64,000 bases of DNA, from contig JAGKWN010000002.1 of NCBI GenBank assembly GCA_021151805.1, forward strand, positions 1-64,000. Reading direction: 5' to 3'. Made by a program: the position numbers and the translations under genes. Source of the DNA: Cytophagaceae bacterium (GTDB taxonomy: Bacteria; Bacteroidota; Bacteroidia; Cytophagales; Cytophagaceae). Below the pieces are notes generated by a model. It was given only the letters and a program-made list of their open reading frames with translations. It was not told where the DNA came from and searched no databases. This document shows positions 52,758 to 59,659 of this stretch, one piece after another. Position 1 is the stretch's first letter. Every line of letters starts with the position of its first letter.

Positions 52758-53453
52758 CTAATTATTAATTACTGACTCTCCGTTCAGATCGGTTGTTAAA
52801 ATTTCACTCATGTAATTAAGGTACGGACGCATTTTTTTAAACGTATCTGAAACAAGCTTATGAAAATCGGCCGACAGTACTTCCTGATCGGTGAACGTAT
52901 GCTTTACAATAAATTGTTTATGACGGATCAGCTCAATGGCAGGATCTGAAATATCAAAACCTCTGGGTGCTGTTTTTACCTGCTCGCCAAGCAGACTTCC
53001 AAAAGTTTTCTTGAACGTAGGTTGATTTAAAATACTTTTTAATGTTTTCGGATCGGCCGACAGGTGTTGTCGTATGTGTAGCAGATCTTCCGCATTGGGC
53101 GAAAAGAAACCTCCGGCAACGAATGAATTACCTGGTTCAATATGATAATAATAGCCACCCCGCAATTGTTTTGTAGCCCGTCGAAAACCTCCGCCCAGAT
53201 TATTTTTATACAGATTTTTATCTTTCGAAAAACGTACATCATTGTATATGCGATACAGACTTTTCTTACCCGATGGTGTCTCAATCGTGTCGTGTTTATT
53301 CATTTCAACCAGCAGCGCATCCGCAAATACAACCAGTTCAGCATAGGCATACTGGTATATTTCTTTATTCTTTGTAAACCATTCTTTATTATTATTTTTA
53401 GAAAGTTTTTTTAAGAAACTCAATACAGGAGTAAGGGTATAGGAAGACGGCAT
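52758..53453 (-). CDS. DUF2461 (TIGR02453) family protein
   Basis: A 231-residue soluble protein with the family's conserved N-terminus (FLKKLSKNNNKEWFTKNKE), then YRIYNDVRFSKDKNLYKNN and GGYYYHIEPGNSFVAGGFF (seen in part). The protein occurs widely, but no reaction has been assigned that I know. The minus-strand stop lies inside the repeat word above; nothing else is unusual. Confidence 0.85.
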   Translation of the reverse strand: MPSSYTLTPVLSFLKKLSKNNNKEWFTKNKEIYQYAYAELVVFADALLVEMNKHDTIETPSGKKSLYRIYNDVRFSKDKNLYKNNLGGGFRRATKQLRGGYYYHIEPGNSFVAGGFFSPNAEDLLHIRQHLSADPKTLKSILNQPTFKKTFGSLLGEQVKTAPRGFDISDPAIELIRHKQFIVKHTFTDQEVLSADFHKLVSDTFKKMRPYLNYMSEILTTDLNGESVINN

Positions 53454-53552
53454 AGGATTATTGACAATTGTAGAATCTGGAATGACACAAGTTTAGCATT
53501 TTCAAATCATAAATAAGTATTCTTCTGATAAAATTAATTGTAATTTTAATAT

Positions 53553-53954
53553 ATGAATTTGAAAGATTGTTATTGCTGTTCAGGTAAGACGTTTGATGTA
53601 TGTTGTAAACCTTTTATTGAAGGCGCGCATCAGGCTACTACTGCTGAACAATTGATGCGGTCGCGTTATACTGCTTATGCAGTAGCAGCCGTCGATTATA
53701 TTATCCGCACAACACATCCGTCTACCCGTAATCAGTATGATGCTGCATCAATTCGTGCCTGGGCCGAATCCAGCCAATGGCAGAAGCTGGAGGTATTAAA
53801 TACAAAAAAAGGAACTGCAGATGATATTACAGGTAAAGTAGAATTTAAAGCGTATTTCAAAGATTCTCAAAACAATAATTGTGTACACCATGAGTTATCT
53901 GATTTCTTAAAAGATGGTGGTAATTGGTTTTTTGTAAAAGGTATTGTATTTTGA
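53553..53954 (+). CDS. YchJ-like SEC-C zinc-binding protein
   Basis: A 133-residue protein of the YchJ/UPF0225 type. The metal-binding start is CYCCSGKTFDVCCKPFIEG. The conserved EQLMRSRYTAYAVA and the YIIRTTHPSTR segments follow, and the NTF2-like domain is complete. No enzymatic role is known. It is followed after 17 bases by the SanA-like gene. Confidence 0.88.
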   Translation: MNLKDCYCCSGKTFDVCCKPFIEGAHQATTAEQLMRSRYTAYAVAAVDYIIRTTHPSTRNQYDAASIRAWAESSQWQKLEVLNTKKGTADDITGKVEFKAYFKDSQNNNCVHHELSDFLKDGGNWFFVKGIVF

Positions 53955-53971
53955 TATGAACTGAAAGAAAA

Positions 53972-54679
53972 ATGAAAGACTGGAAGATTCGTTTAATACT
54001 ATTCGGGAGCATATGTTATTTAAATGCATGTGCTTATGTAAACCGTAGGTTTTATACAGAGCCTTCTGAATATTTTCAAAAAGCCTTGAAAAATGCTCCT
54101 TACGATGCATTGATTGTACCTGGCTTTCCGCATATCAAAGACAGTATGACTCCGGTTGTACAAAACAGGGTATACTGGGCCTGGTATTTATACAATAAAG
54201 GGATTGTAAAGAATGTGATCTTTTCGGGAAATTCCGTGTACACACCCTATAGGGAAGCTGAGATCATGGCTATGTATGCTGTTCAGATTGGTATTCCGGC
54301 AGAACATATTTTTACGGATATCCAGGCTGAACACAGTACAGAGAATTTATATTTCTCCTATAAAATTGCCCGGGAAAAAGGATTCGAACGGGTTGCCGTT
54401 GGTACAGAGAGTTCACAGTCGAGTTTTATGTACAGCATCAACAATCACCGGTTTAAAATTCCGGTAGATTTTATTCCGATTGTATACGATACATTAAAAA
54501 CAATTCAAATGGTGAAACCAACCATTGATCAGGATTCAGCACTGACCGCTGATTTTGTATCCATCATTGATCGGGAAAGTTTGTTTAAGCGCTTGCGCGG
54601 CACAAGAGGCAGAAGGGTTGAACAATTGATGCGGGAAGACGAAAGGGAACAAAAAAACAACGACCACTTTTTGCCCTGA
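53972..54679 (+). CDS. SanA/YdcF-like DUF218 lipoprotein
   Basis: A 235-residue DUF218 protein. A lipoprotein signal (LILFGSICYLNAC, lipobox LNAC) anchors it outside. The DUF218 core motifs are LIVPGFPHI, NVIFSGN, ADIQAEHSTENLYFSYK-like and AVGTESSQSSFMYSI, in that order (third read as TDIQAEHSTENLYFSYK). SanA/YdcF proteins affect envelope integrity, and this one may too. The C-terminus is strongly charged. Confidence 0.82.
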   Translation: MKDWKIRLILFGSICYLNACAYVNRRFYTEPSEYFQKALKNAPYDALIVPGFPHIKDSMTPVVQNRVYWAWYLYNKGIVKNVIFSGNSVYTPYREAEIMAMYAVQIGIPAEHIFTDIQAEHSTENLYFSYKIAREKGFERVAVGTESSQSSFMYSINNHRFKIPVDFIPIVYDTLKTIQMVKPTIDQDSALTADFVSIIDRESLFKRLRGTRGRRVEQLMREDEREQKNNDHFLP

Positions 54680-54691
54680 TCAATTCTGATT

Positions 54692-55954
54692 TTATAAATA
54701 TTCAGTTTCCTCTTCATCATACGCTGTTGTGCCATAAATGCCGGCACGTCCGGAACACAGGTAACTCACAATACATGCAATAGCAACATACACGGCACTG
54801 CTGCTGCCAAATAATTCCATGGCCATAAAAATGCAGGCAAGCGGCGAATTGGTTGCTCCGGCAAATACAGCGGCAAATCCCATGCCTGCAAGTAAAGCTG
54901 TAGGTATAGGAAGTGCCAGTGATAAAGCGCTTCCCAGCGTAGCTCCAATGAAAAAGAGCGGAGTTACTTCACCACCTTTAAATCCGAAGCTTAAGGTAAC
55001 TACCGTGAATAAAATCTTTAACAGGAAATCATATGGCGCACTTGCTTGTGTAAATGCTTCAATAATATAAGGAACACCAAGTCCGATAAATTTTGTACTA
55101 TCAAGGAGCATATAGATGAAATAAAATCCGGCAAGCAGGAGAATGCCGCCAATTGCAGGTCGCAGCCAGGCATGTATAATATGTTTTTTTACAACATCAG
55201 TTAGTGTATGTGACATTCTTATAAATAACAGGGCAGTTAATCCAAAACATATACCGGCAAGAATGCTAAATAGGATAGAGCTACCAGTAAGCGGTGGTAC
55301 AGATGGAATACTGTAAACCGTGTGGTGCACAAGCCAGATCGATTGTGTGGTGTAATCTGCCAACACAGCAGCAAACAAAGCCGGGAGTAAAGCATGGTAT
55401 CTTATTTTGCCAATCAGGTAAACTTCCAGTCCGAATAGTGTACCAGCCAATGGTGTTCCGAATATAGAAGCAAAGCCTGCTGCTATGGCTGCAATTAATA
55501 GGATCGTCCGGTCTTTGGCTGTAATCTTTATAAAGCGGGTCAGCTGGTCGGCTAAGGCGCCGCTCATCTGTACTGCCGTGCCTTCGCGGCCTGCAGAGCC
55601 ACCAAAGAGATGAGTTAACAGTGTTCCGATTAAAATCATGGGAGCCATTTTCGCGGGTATAGGTGCTGAAACCGGCGTATGAATTTTTTCAATCAGTAAT
55701 GTATTACCGGTTTCTATGCCTTTTCCAAAAAAATAATAGATGATACCAACAAGCAAACCACCGGCAGGTAATAGAAGGATCAACCAGCGATGCGATTCCC
55801 TGAAGTCGCCAGCCCAATCGAGTGTTACTAAAAACAGCGCTGAGGCAGAACCGGCGAGAAACCCTATGATAGCAGCAAACAGCAACCACTTCATTATATA
55901 AAGTGCTGTAGGTATTGCAGGATTCTTAAGTCTGTTGAAAAGGGAAGAAAACAT
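54692..55954 (-). CDS. CLC-family anion transporter, fluoride-type motifs
   Basis: A 420-residue CLC protein with ten or more helices. In place of the chloride signature GSGIP it reads GKGIETGNTLLIEKI, GREGP is GGSAGREGTAVQM, and GxFxP is KGGEVTPLFFIGA. These are the features I associate with the CLC-F/EriC-F clade, which exports fluoride in exchange for protons. The usual Ser/Tyr chloride ligands are absent at those sites. No fluoride riboswitch is visible in the leader. A full promoter lies upstream. Confidence 0.8.
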   Translation of the reverse strand: MFSSLFNRLKNPAIPTALYIMKWLLFAAIIGFLAGSASALFLVTLDWAGDFRESHRWLILLLPAGGLLVGIIYYFFGKGIETGNTLLIEKIHTPVSAPIPAKMAPMILIGTLLTHLFGGSAGREGTAVQMSGALADQLTRFIKITAKDRTILLIAAIAAGFASIFGTPLAGTLFGLEVYLIGKIRYHALLPALFAAVLADYTTQSIWLVHHTVYSIPSVPPLTGSSILFSILAGICFGLTALLFIRMSHTLTDVVKKHIIHAWLRPAIGGILLLAGFYFIYMLLDSTKFIGLGVPYIIEAFTQASAPYDFLLKILFTVVTLSFGFKGGEVTPLFFIGATLGSALSLALPIPTALLAGMGFAAVFAGATNSPLACIFMAMELFGSSSAVYVAIACIVSYLCSGRAGIYGTTAYDEEETEYL

Positions 55955-55988
55955 GAAGGAATGTTCCGATAATACTGTTCGTTCTGAA

Positions 55989-56019
55989 CAAATATATTGT
56001 TTAATTCATTGAATGACAA
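55989..56019 (-). promoter_or_regulatory. Promoter of the CLC gene, full Bacteroidota match
   Basis: On the minus strand TTG (56019-56017), a 20-base spacer and TATATTTG (55996-55989) match TTG-N20-TAnnTTTG, about 35 bases before the start codon. Among the best promoters in the window. Confidence 0.75.
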
Positions 56020-56064
56020 AAGAGGTTTATTCAACAATATTTTTAGGTAAACGTTTAAGATTAT

Positions 56065-56072
56065 TATATTTG
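56065..56072 (+). promoter_or_regulatory. -7 element of the small secreted-protein gene
   Basis: TATATTTG matches TAnnTTTG, 25 bases before the ATG at 56097. The -33 site reads TTT, one base off TTG. Confidence 0.5.
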
Positions 56073-56096
56073 AAATGACATATAAACTATTTTCTT

Positions 56097-56456
56097 ATGA
56101 AAGTATTCCTATTATTTCTATGCACTGTTTTTGCATTGAGTTCTTTTATTTCTGATACTAACAAAGATGTTATAGAGGTATTATATGATTCCAAGCCTGT
56201 TGATTATAAGGTTGGCATCAAATTAGAGCCGGGAAAAGAACTCTCAATTATAAACAAGTCTGGTGGTAAGATCTATAGAACAGAATTGATTATCTCATTA
56301 GGAAGGAGGCCTTGCTATCAAACGACCTATTCGAATGATGAAGCTTCAAAACCAATTGACGTATCCTCTTTTATGAGTGGCACATGTGCTGAAGCAACAA
56401 TGATCATGCTTACGGTTAATATTTCAGAGCATATAAATATTCCGATTAAAAAATGA
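56097..56456 (+). CDS. Small secreted protein of unknown function
   Basis: A 119-residue protein with a signal peptide (MKVFLLFLCTVFALSSFISD). The mature part has two Cys (RRPCYQTTY and SGTCAEAT) about 30 residues apart, perhaps a disulfide, and beta-like strands. I recognise no family. It is monocistronic: its own -7 element is upstream and a hairpin terminator downstream. Confidence 0.6.
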   Translation: MKVFLLFLCTVFALSSFISDTNKDVIEVLYDSKPVDYKVGIKLEPGKELSIINKSGGKIYRTELIISLGRRPCYQTTYSNDEASKPIDVSSFMSGTCAEATMIMLTVNISEHINIPIKK

Positions 56457-56508
56457 TGAACGAATACGTGGGCTATAGATACTGTTAAATGAAGAAAAAA
56501 TAAATTAT

Positions 56509-56548
56509 AAATTCCAAACAGAGAGAATATTCTTTCCGTTTGGAATTT
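56509..56548 (+). terminator. Intrinsic terminator after the small secreted-protein gene
   Basis: AAATTCCAAAC pairs with GTTTGGAATTT over 11 bases, with an 18-base loop that has its own small pairing (AGAATATTCT). It lies between convergent genes, so may serve both. Confidence 0.7.
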
Positions 56549-56576
56549 GCTTTATTTATCTGAGATTTGATTGATG

Positions 56577-57467
56577 CTACTGATTATAAGCCGTCGCAAA
56601 TTCCTTCGCGAAGTCTTCCAGTTTGGTTTTTGAAATTTTTACCGCTGATTTATGCGCGTAGTAATCTTCAAACATTTTGCCTTCACGCACGGCCTTGCCC
56701 ATCTCTACATAGTTCTTCGCTACTTCTTCGGGTAAGCCTGCCCCAACCATACCGCCGAAGCTGTCTTCGTCTTTAAAGTCAATCCATGGAAGCTCCGGTT
56801 TGCCGATTGCTGTACCTAATACTTTGGCAATGTCTGTTGTTGTGCGTTCATCACTTACTACGTAACGGACACTATGGCCTTTGAATGTTAGGGCCAGTAA
56901 TTCTTCTGCCGCAGCTTCTGCAATATCTGCCGGATGTACCAGCACAATGCTCGTATTGTTACCGTAGTTACCGCCTATAATACCATTGTGTTTGATCATG
57001 CCGATGTTACTATAGAAATTCGTGTAGAAATTCCCAGGACGTAAATGTTTGATGTTTACATCAGCTAAAGTATTGTATACTTGTTCTACACGGTAAATAC
57101 CGCTTACAGGACCGCAGCCTTCTGCCATGTGGGCGCCAATACTGCTTAGATGTACAATATTTTTTACTCCTGAAGCTTTAATTGCTTCTGCATAGATTTT
57201 TCCTGTATTGCCGATATATGCTTTCCAGTCTGCAGCTGCAAACGTTGGCGGTACCATGGCATAAACGGCATCAGCACCGATAAATGTTTTTGTTAAAAAG
57301 GCCTGATCCTGGACAGAGCCAATCGCTGCTTTTGCACCCAGTGCTTCAATGGCTGCTTTCTTACTTTCCTGGCTGCTTATTACGGCAACATCGTGACCGG
57401 CAGCAACTAATTTTTGAGTCAGTGGTTTACTGATATTCCCCAAAGAACCTGTGATAATGTATTTCAT
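56577..57467 (-). CDS. NmrA-like NAD(P)-binding protein
   Basis: A 296-residue atypical short-chain dehydrogenase. The dinucleotide-binding start is ITGSLGNISKPLTQKL and the later motifs include DAVYAMVPP, NIVHLSSIGAH and KHLRPGNFYTNF. The usual catalytic Tyr-x-x-x-Lys is not evident, so it may sense redox state rather than reduce a substrate. It is divergent from the HxlR regulator, which is the common arrangement of regulator and target. Confidence 0.85.
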   Translation of the reverse strand: MKYIITGSLGNISKPLTQKLVAAGHDVAVISSQESKKAAIEALGAKAAIGSVQDQAFLTKTFIGADAVYAMVPPTFAAADWKAYIGNTGKIYAEAIKASGVKNIVHLSSIGAHMAEGCGPVSGIYRVEQVYNTLADVNIKHLRPGNFYTNFYSNIGMIKHNGIIGGNYGNNTSIVLVHPADIAEAAAEELLALTFKGHSVRYVVSDERTTTDIAKVLGTAIGKPELPWIDFKDEDSFGGMVGAGLPEEVAKNYVEMGKAVREGKMFEDYYAHKSAVKISKTKLEDFAKEFATAYNQ

Positions 57468-57502
57468 AATTTTATCTATTGAGTTTAAAATCTTAACTGG
57501 AA

Positions 57503-57533
57503 CAAATGTATATTTGTACTTACTTTATTACAA
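57503..57533 (-). promoter_or_regulatory. Promoter of the NmrA-like gene, full match
   Basis: On the minus strand TTG (57533-57531), a 20-base spacer and TACATTTG (57510-57503) match TTG-N20-TAnnTTTG. It overlaps the HxlR operator and the divergent -7 box. Confidence 0.75.
57509..57516 (+). promoter_or_regulatory. -7 element of the HxlR regulator gene
   Basis: TATATTTG matches TAnnTTTG, 43 bases before the ATG at 57559. It overlaps the minus-strand -7 box and the left operator arm. Confidence 0.55.
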
Positions 57534-57537
57534 GTAC
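57516..57537. promoter_or_regulatory. Putative HxlR operator
   Basis: GTACTT (57516-57521) and AAGTAC (57532-57537) form a perfect inverted repeat with a 10-base spacer. It overlaps both divergent promoters. HxlR-family proteins such as YodB bind TACT/AGTA inverted sites, so this is the likely operator for self- and target regulation. Confidence 0.6.
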
Positions 57538-57558
57538 TAACCCGAAAGTAGGTATCTC

Positions 57559-57910
57559 ATGGCTCCAATTAAAAAATCTTCGACCAATCAGTTAAACAAG
57601 CAGGAAGCGATTGCTGAATGCCCTGTTTCATTTACCCTTACCAAGATTGGGGGGGCGCTGGAAACCTATTATTATTTTTAACCTCCTGGATGGTGCCAAG
57701 CGGTATGGTGAATTAAAAAGGGCCATACCAACGATCACCGAGAAAATGCTTATTCAGCATTTAAAAGAATTAGAAACTGATAAATTGATTCAACGGATTG
57801 CCAAACCGGTTATTCCGCCACATGTTGAATATAGTCTAACAGAAGCGGGTATAGCCTTATCACCGGTCATGCGATCTATGGTTGAATGGGCGGCAAAATA
57901 CAATGTATAA
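57559..57910 (+). pseudogene. HxlR-type regulator with frameshift in a G7 run
   Basis: ATG 57559 opens MAPIKKSSTNQLNKQEAIAE, then CPVSFTLTKIGG, the normal start of an HxlR winged-helix protein, and reaches a stop after TYYYF. The rest (GRWKPIIIFNLLDGAKRYG, AIPTITEKMLIQHLKELE, RSMVEWAAKYN) lies in the +1 frame from 57656. The break is at seven G (57649-57655); with six G the two parts join into one 116-residue protein, normal length for HxlR. It is either an inactivated gene, a phase-variable switch or a sequencing error. A downstream start at 57611 would lack the first helix. Confidence 0.8.
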
Positions 57911-58408
57911 TTCTTGTGTTAAGACCATTTCTTATTCAATCAGAAATTTTATTACGGTCAAATAAATAAACAGATCCACACATAAGAATAAAATTAGTTT
58001 ACCTGAAAATGCATGTTTTTTAAAGAAGAGTTCCATAGCTGTTGTTGTGTTTAGGATGTTCGTTAAACACATACAATTCTAATTATTCAGGAAATTTTTT
58101 ATCCAAATGGTAAATTTTCTTTTATACAGGTTCATTCGATTTTAACTCTCGTTTATTGAATAAATTCAAAATGAAGAATTTTCGGGTGATAATTCTATGG
58201 TAACCAGTTATAGTACAAATTATTTATATTATATTTTGTATTTATATAAAACTCTGAATAAATAAAAATGTAATATCTGTGTAGGTTTTTTTTTACTAAA
58301 TAAAGCTGTGAAGTGTAATTATAAACAATGTATGATATTGATCATTGCATAGAAGTTGCATGCATAAAAAGTCTGGATGTTAAAGGGGAAAAATAAAATC
58401 CATACTTT
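57911..58408. other. Convergent intergenic region without recognised genes (498 bp)
   Basis: AT-rich, no plausible coding frame or repeat. Only the 3'-end hairpin described separately (58363-58413) is evident. Confidence 0.6.
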
Positions 58409-58413
58409 TTATG
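58363..58413 (-). terminator. Hairpin at the end of the REC-PAS gene
   Basis: CATAAAAAGTCTGGAT (58363-58378) and ATCCATACTTTTTATG (58398-58413) are inverted with 15 of 16 bases matching. The right arm overlaps the stop codon of the minus-strand gene, consistent with a transcript end. Confidence 0.55.
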
Positions 58414-59422
58414 AAGCAGTTACTTTTCTCAACATGATTCTTTCCAACATGCTTTCAAGGGGTTTTAAGAATAACGCTATTCCACCCTTAAAAGAAATTG
58501 CAATGATGAATCCTATCTGAAGTGCATCCACAAAAGGATCAATGACTGCTTCTGAAACCAGGAAGATGCAGATACCTATTGTCAATACAAGGGTTGTAGC
58601 TTTTCTGCTGATCTTGGCTTTTTTTGTTTCATCCAACGCTTTTTTCAAAATAGTGATGTCCTGTATGGTTCCGGTAATTTTTTTTGTATTGGTTGAATGG
58701 AATGTTTCTTCGCGGCGTTTTTTCAGATGCACGTATTTATAAAAGTTCTCAAATGTTTTTATGCGGAGTGTGATTTCGTAGCATTCATCTTTTTTAAGGT
58801 TTCGGATGAAAGTAATGAGTGAACCAATATGATCTGGATATACCTGGTGGCGTATGAAGGCATGCATCGGGAAGCGGCTTCTTTCAGACTTATAATCGAG
58901 GATTTCCTGTGCCTGTTCTGAAATATATAGTTCCTGTGTTTCGGTATCATATTCCCAATTTCCAAGAGCTGCAATTTCCTGTGCTTCTGAAAGACGTAGC
59001 TGACTTTCTTTTAATGCAGTAATGGCTGCTTCTCTTTCTTTACGCATCTGATACATCTGTCTGGACGTTTCGAAGCTGAAGCGTAAAACTTCAGGACTCA
59101 GATCAGACTTGGATATATAATCATTGGCACCATCCTTCAACAGTTGCACAATGGTATGATCATCTTTTTGTCCGGTGAGCATAATCACGGGTGTATCAAT
59201 TCCCTCTGAGCGGATTTTTCGCAATACTTCCAGTCCATTCATTTTAGGCAAATGGTAATCTAAAAAAATACAATCAACGTCACCTTTGGCTGCTTGTTCA
59301 TAACCTGCCATTCCGTCCTGTGCAGATATGATCTGTGCCTGTATACCTGAATCAAGCAAAGATCTTTCAAAGAAAGTATAATCGTCTGCACTATCATCGA
59401 TGATTAAAATTTTAGTTTCCAT
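58409..59422 (-). CDS. Response-regulator receiver / PAS protein with C-terminal membrane helices
   Basis: About 337 residues from the ATG ending at 59422 (an earlier start adds a poorly supported N-terminus). A receiver domain (residues 1-120, phospho-acceptor Asp in CIFLDYHLPKMNG, conserved Lys in DYISKSD) is followed by a PAS domain (about 140-260, EIAALGNWEYD). The C-terminus has two membrane helices (TTLVLTIGICIFLVSEAVI, LQIGFIIAISFKGGIALFL) and no kinase domain. Receiver-PAS proteins usually lead to a kinase or a cyclase; the membrane anchor is odd. It is convergent with nothing but a gap on one side and divergent from the kinase gene. Confidence 0.82.
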   Translation of the reverse strand: METKILIIDDSADDYTFFERSLLDSGIQAQIISAQDGMAGYEQAAKGDVDCIFLDYHLPKMNGLEVLRKIRSEGIDTPVIMLTGQKDDHTIVQLLKDGANDYISKSDLSPEVLRFSFETSRQMYQMRKEREAAITALKESQLRLSEAQEIAALGNWEYDTETQELYISEQAQEILDYKSERSRFPMHAFIRHQVYPDHIGSLITFIRNLKKDECYEITLRIKTFENFYKYVHLKKRREETFHSTNTKKITGTIQDITILKKALDETKKAKISRKATTLVLTIGICIFLVSEAVIDPFVDALQIGFIIAISFKGGIALFLKPLESMLERIMLRKVTAS

Positions 59423-59631
59423 AGCTGTTAAATAAAAAGTCAAACTCAATACTAAAAAAAGTTAATCGATACTGGTTTATTTCAATTTAAATAAAATTCT
59501 AAAACACGTAAACAAGTTTATGTGCCTCTATAAATTGTTTTAACTTAAGTTTAATTAATAAAGCTGGTATTATTGAAAAAGTGTATTTCTGTATAATACG
59601 AATTATTCATAAAAAGGATTGCAATAAAATG

Positions 59632-59648
59632 TGTATATTCAATATACA
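59632..59648. promoter_or_regulatory. 17-bp palindrome upstream of the histidine kinase
   Basis: TGTATATT-C-AATATACA is a perfect palindrome with a single central base, 11 bases before the ATG at 59660. It could be a repressor site or a transcript hairpin that affects translation. Confidence 0.5.
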
Positions 59649-59659
59649 GAAGAAATTTT

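Noticed and set aside
55955..56096. Fluoride riboswitch before the CLC gene
   Set aside because: No crcB-motif core is visible in the leader and the transcript leader would be too short (about 30 bases).
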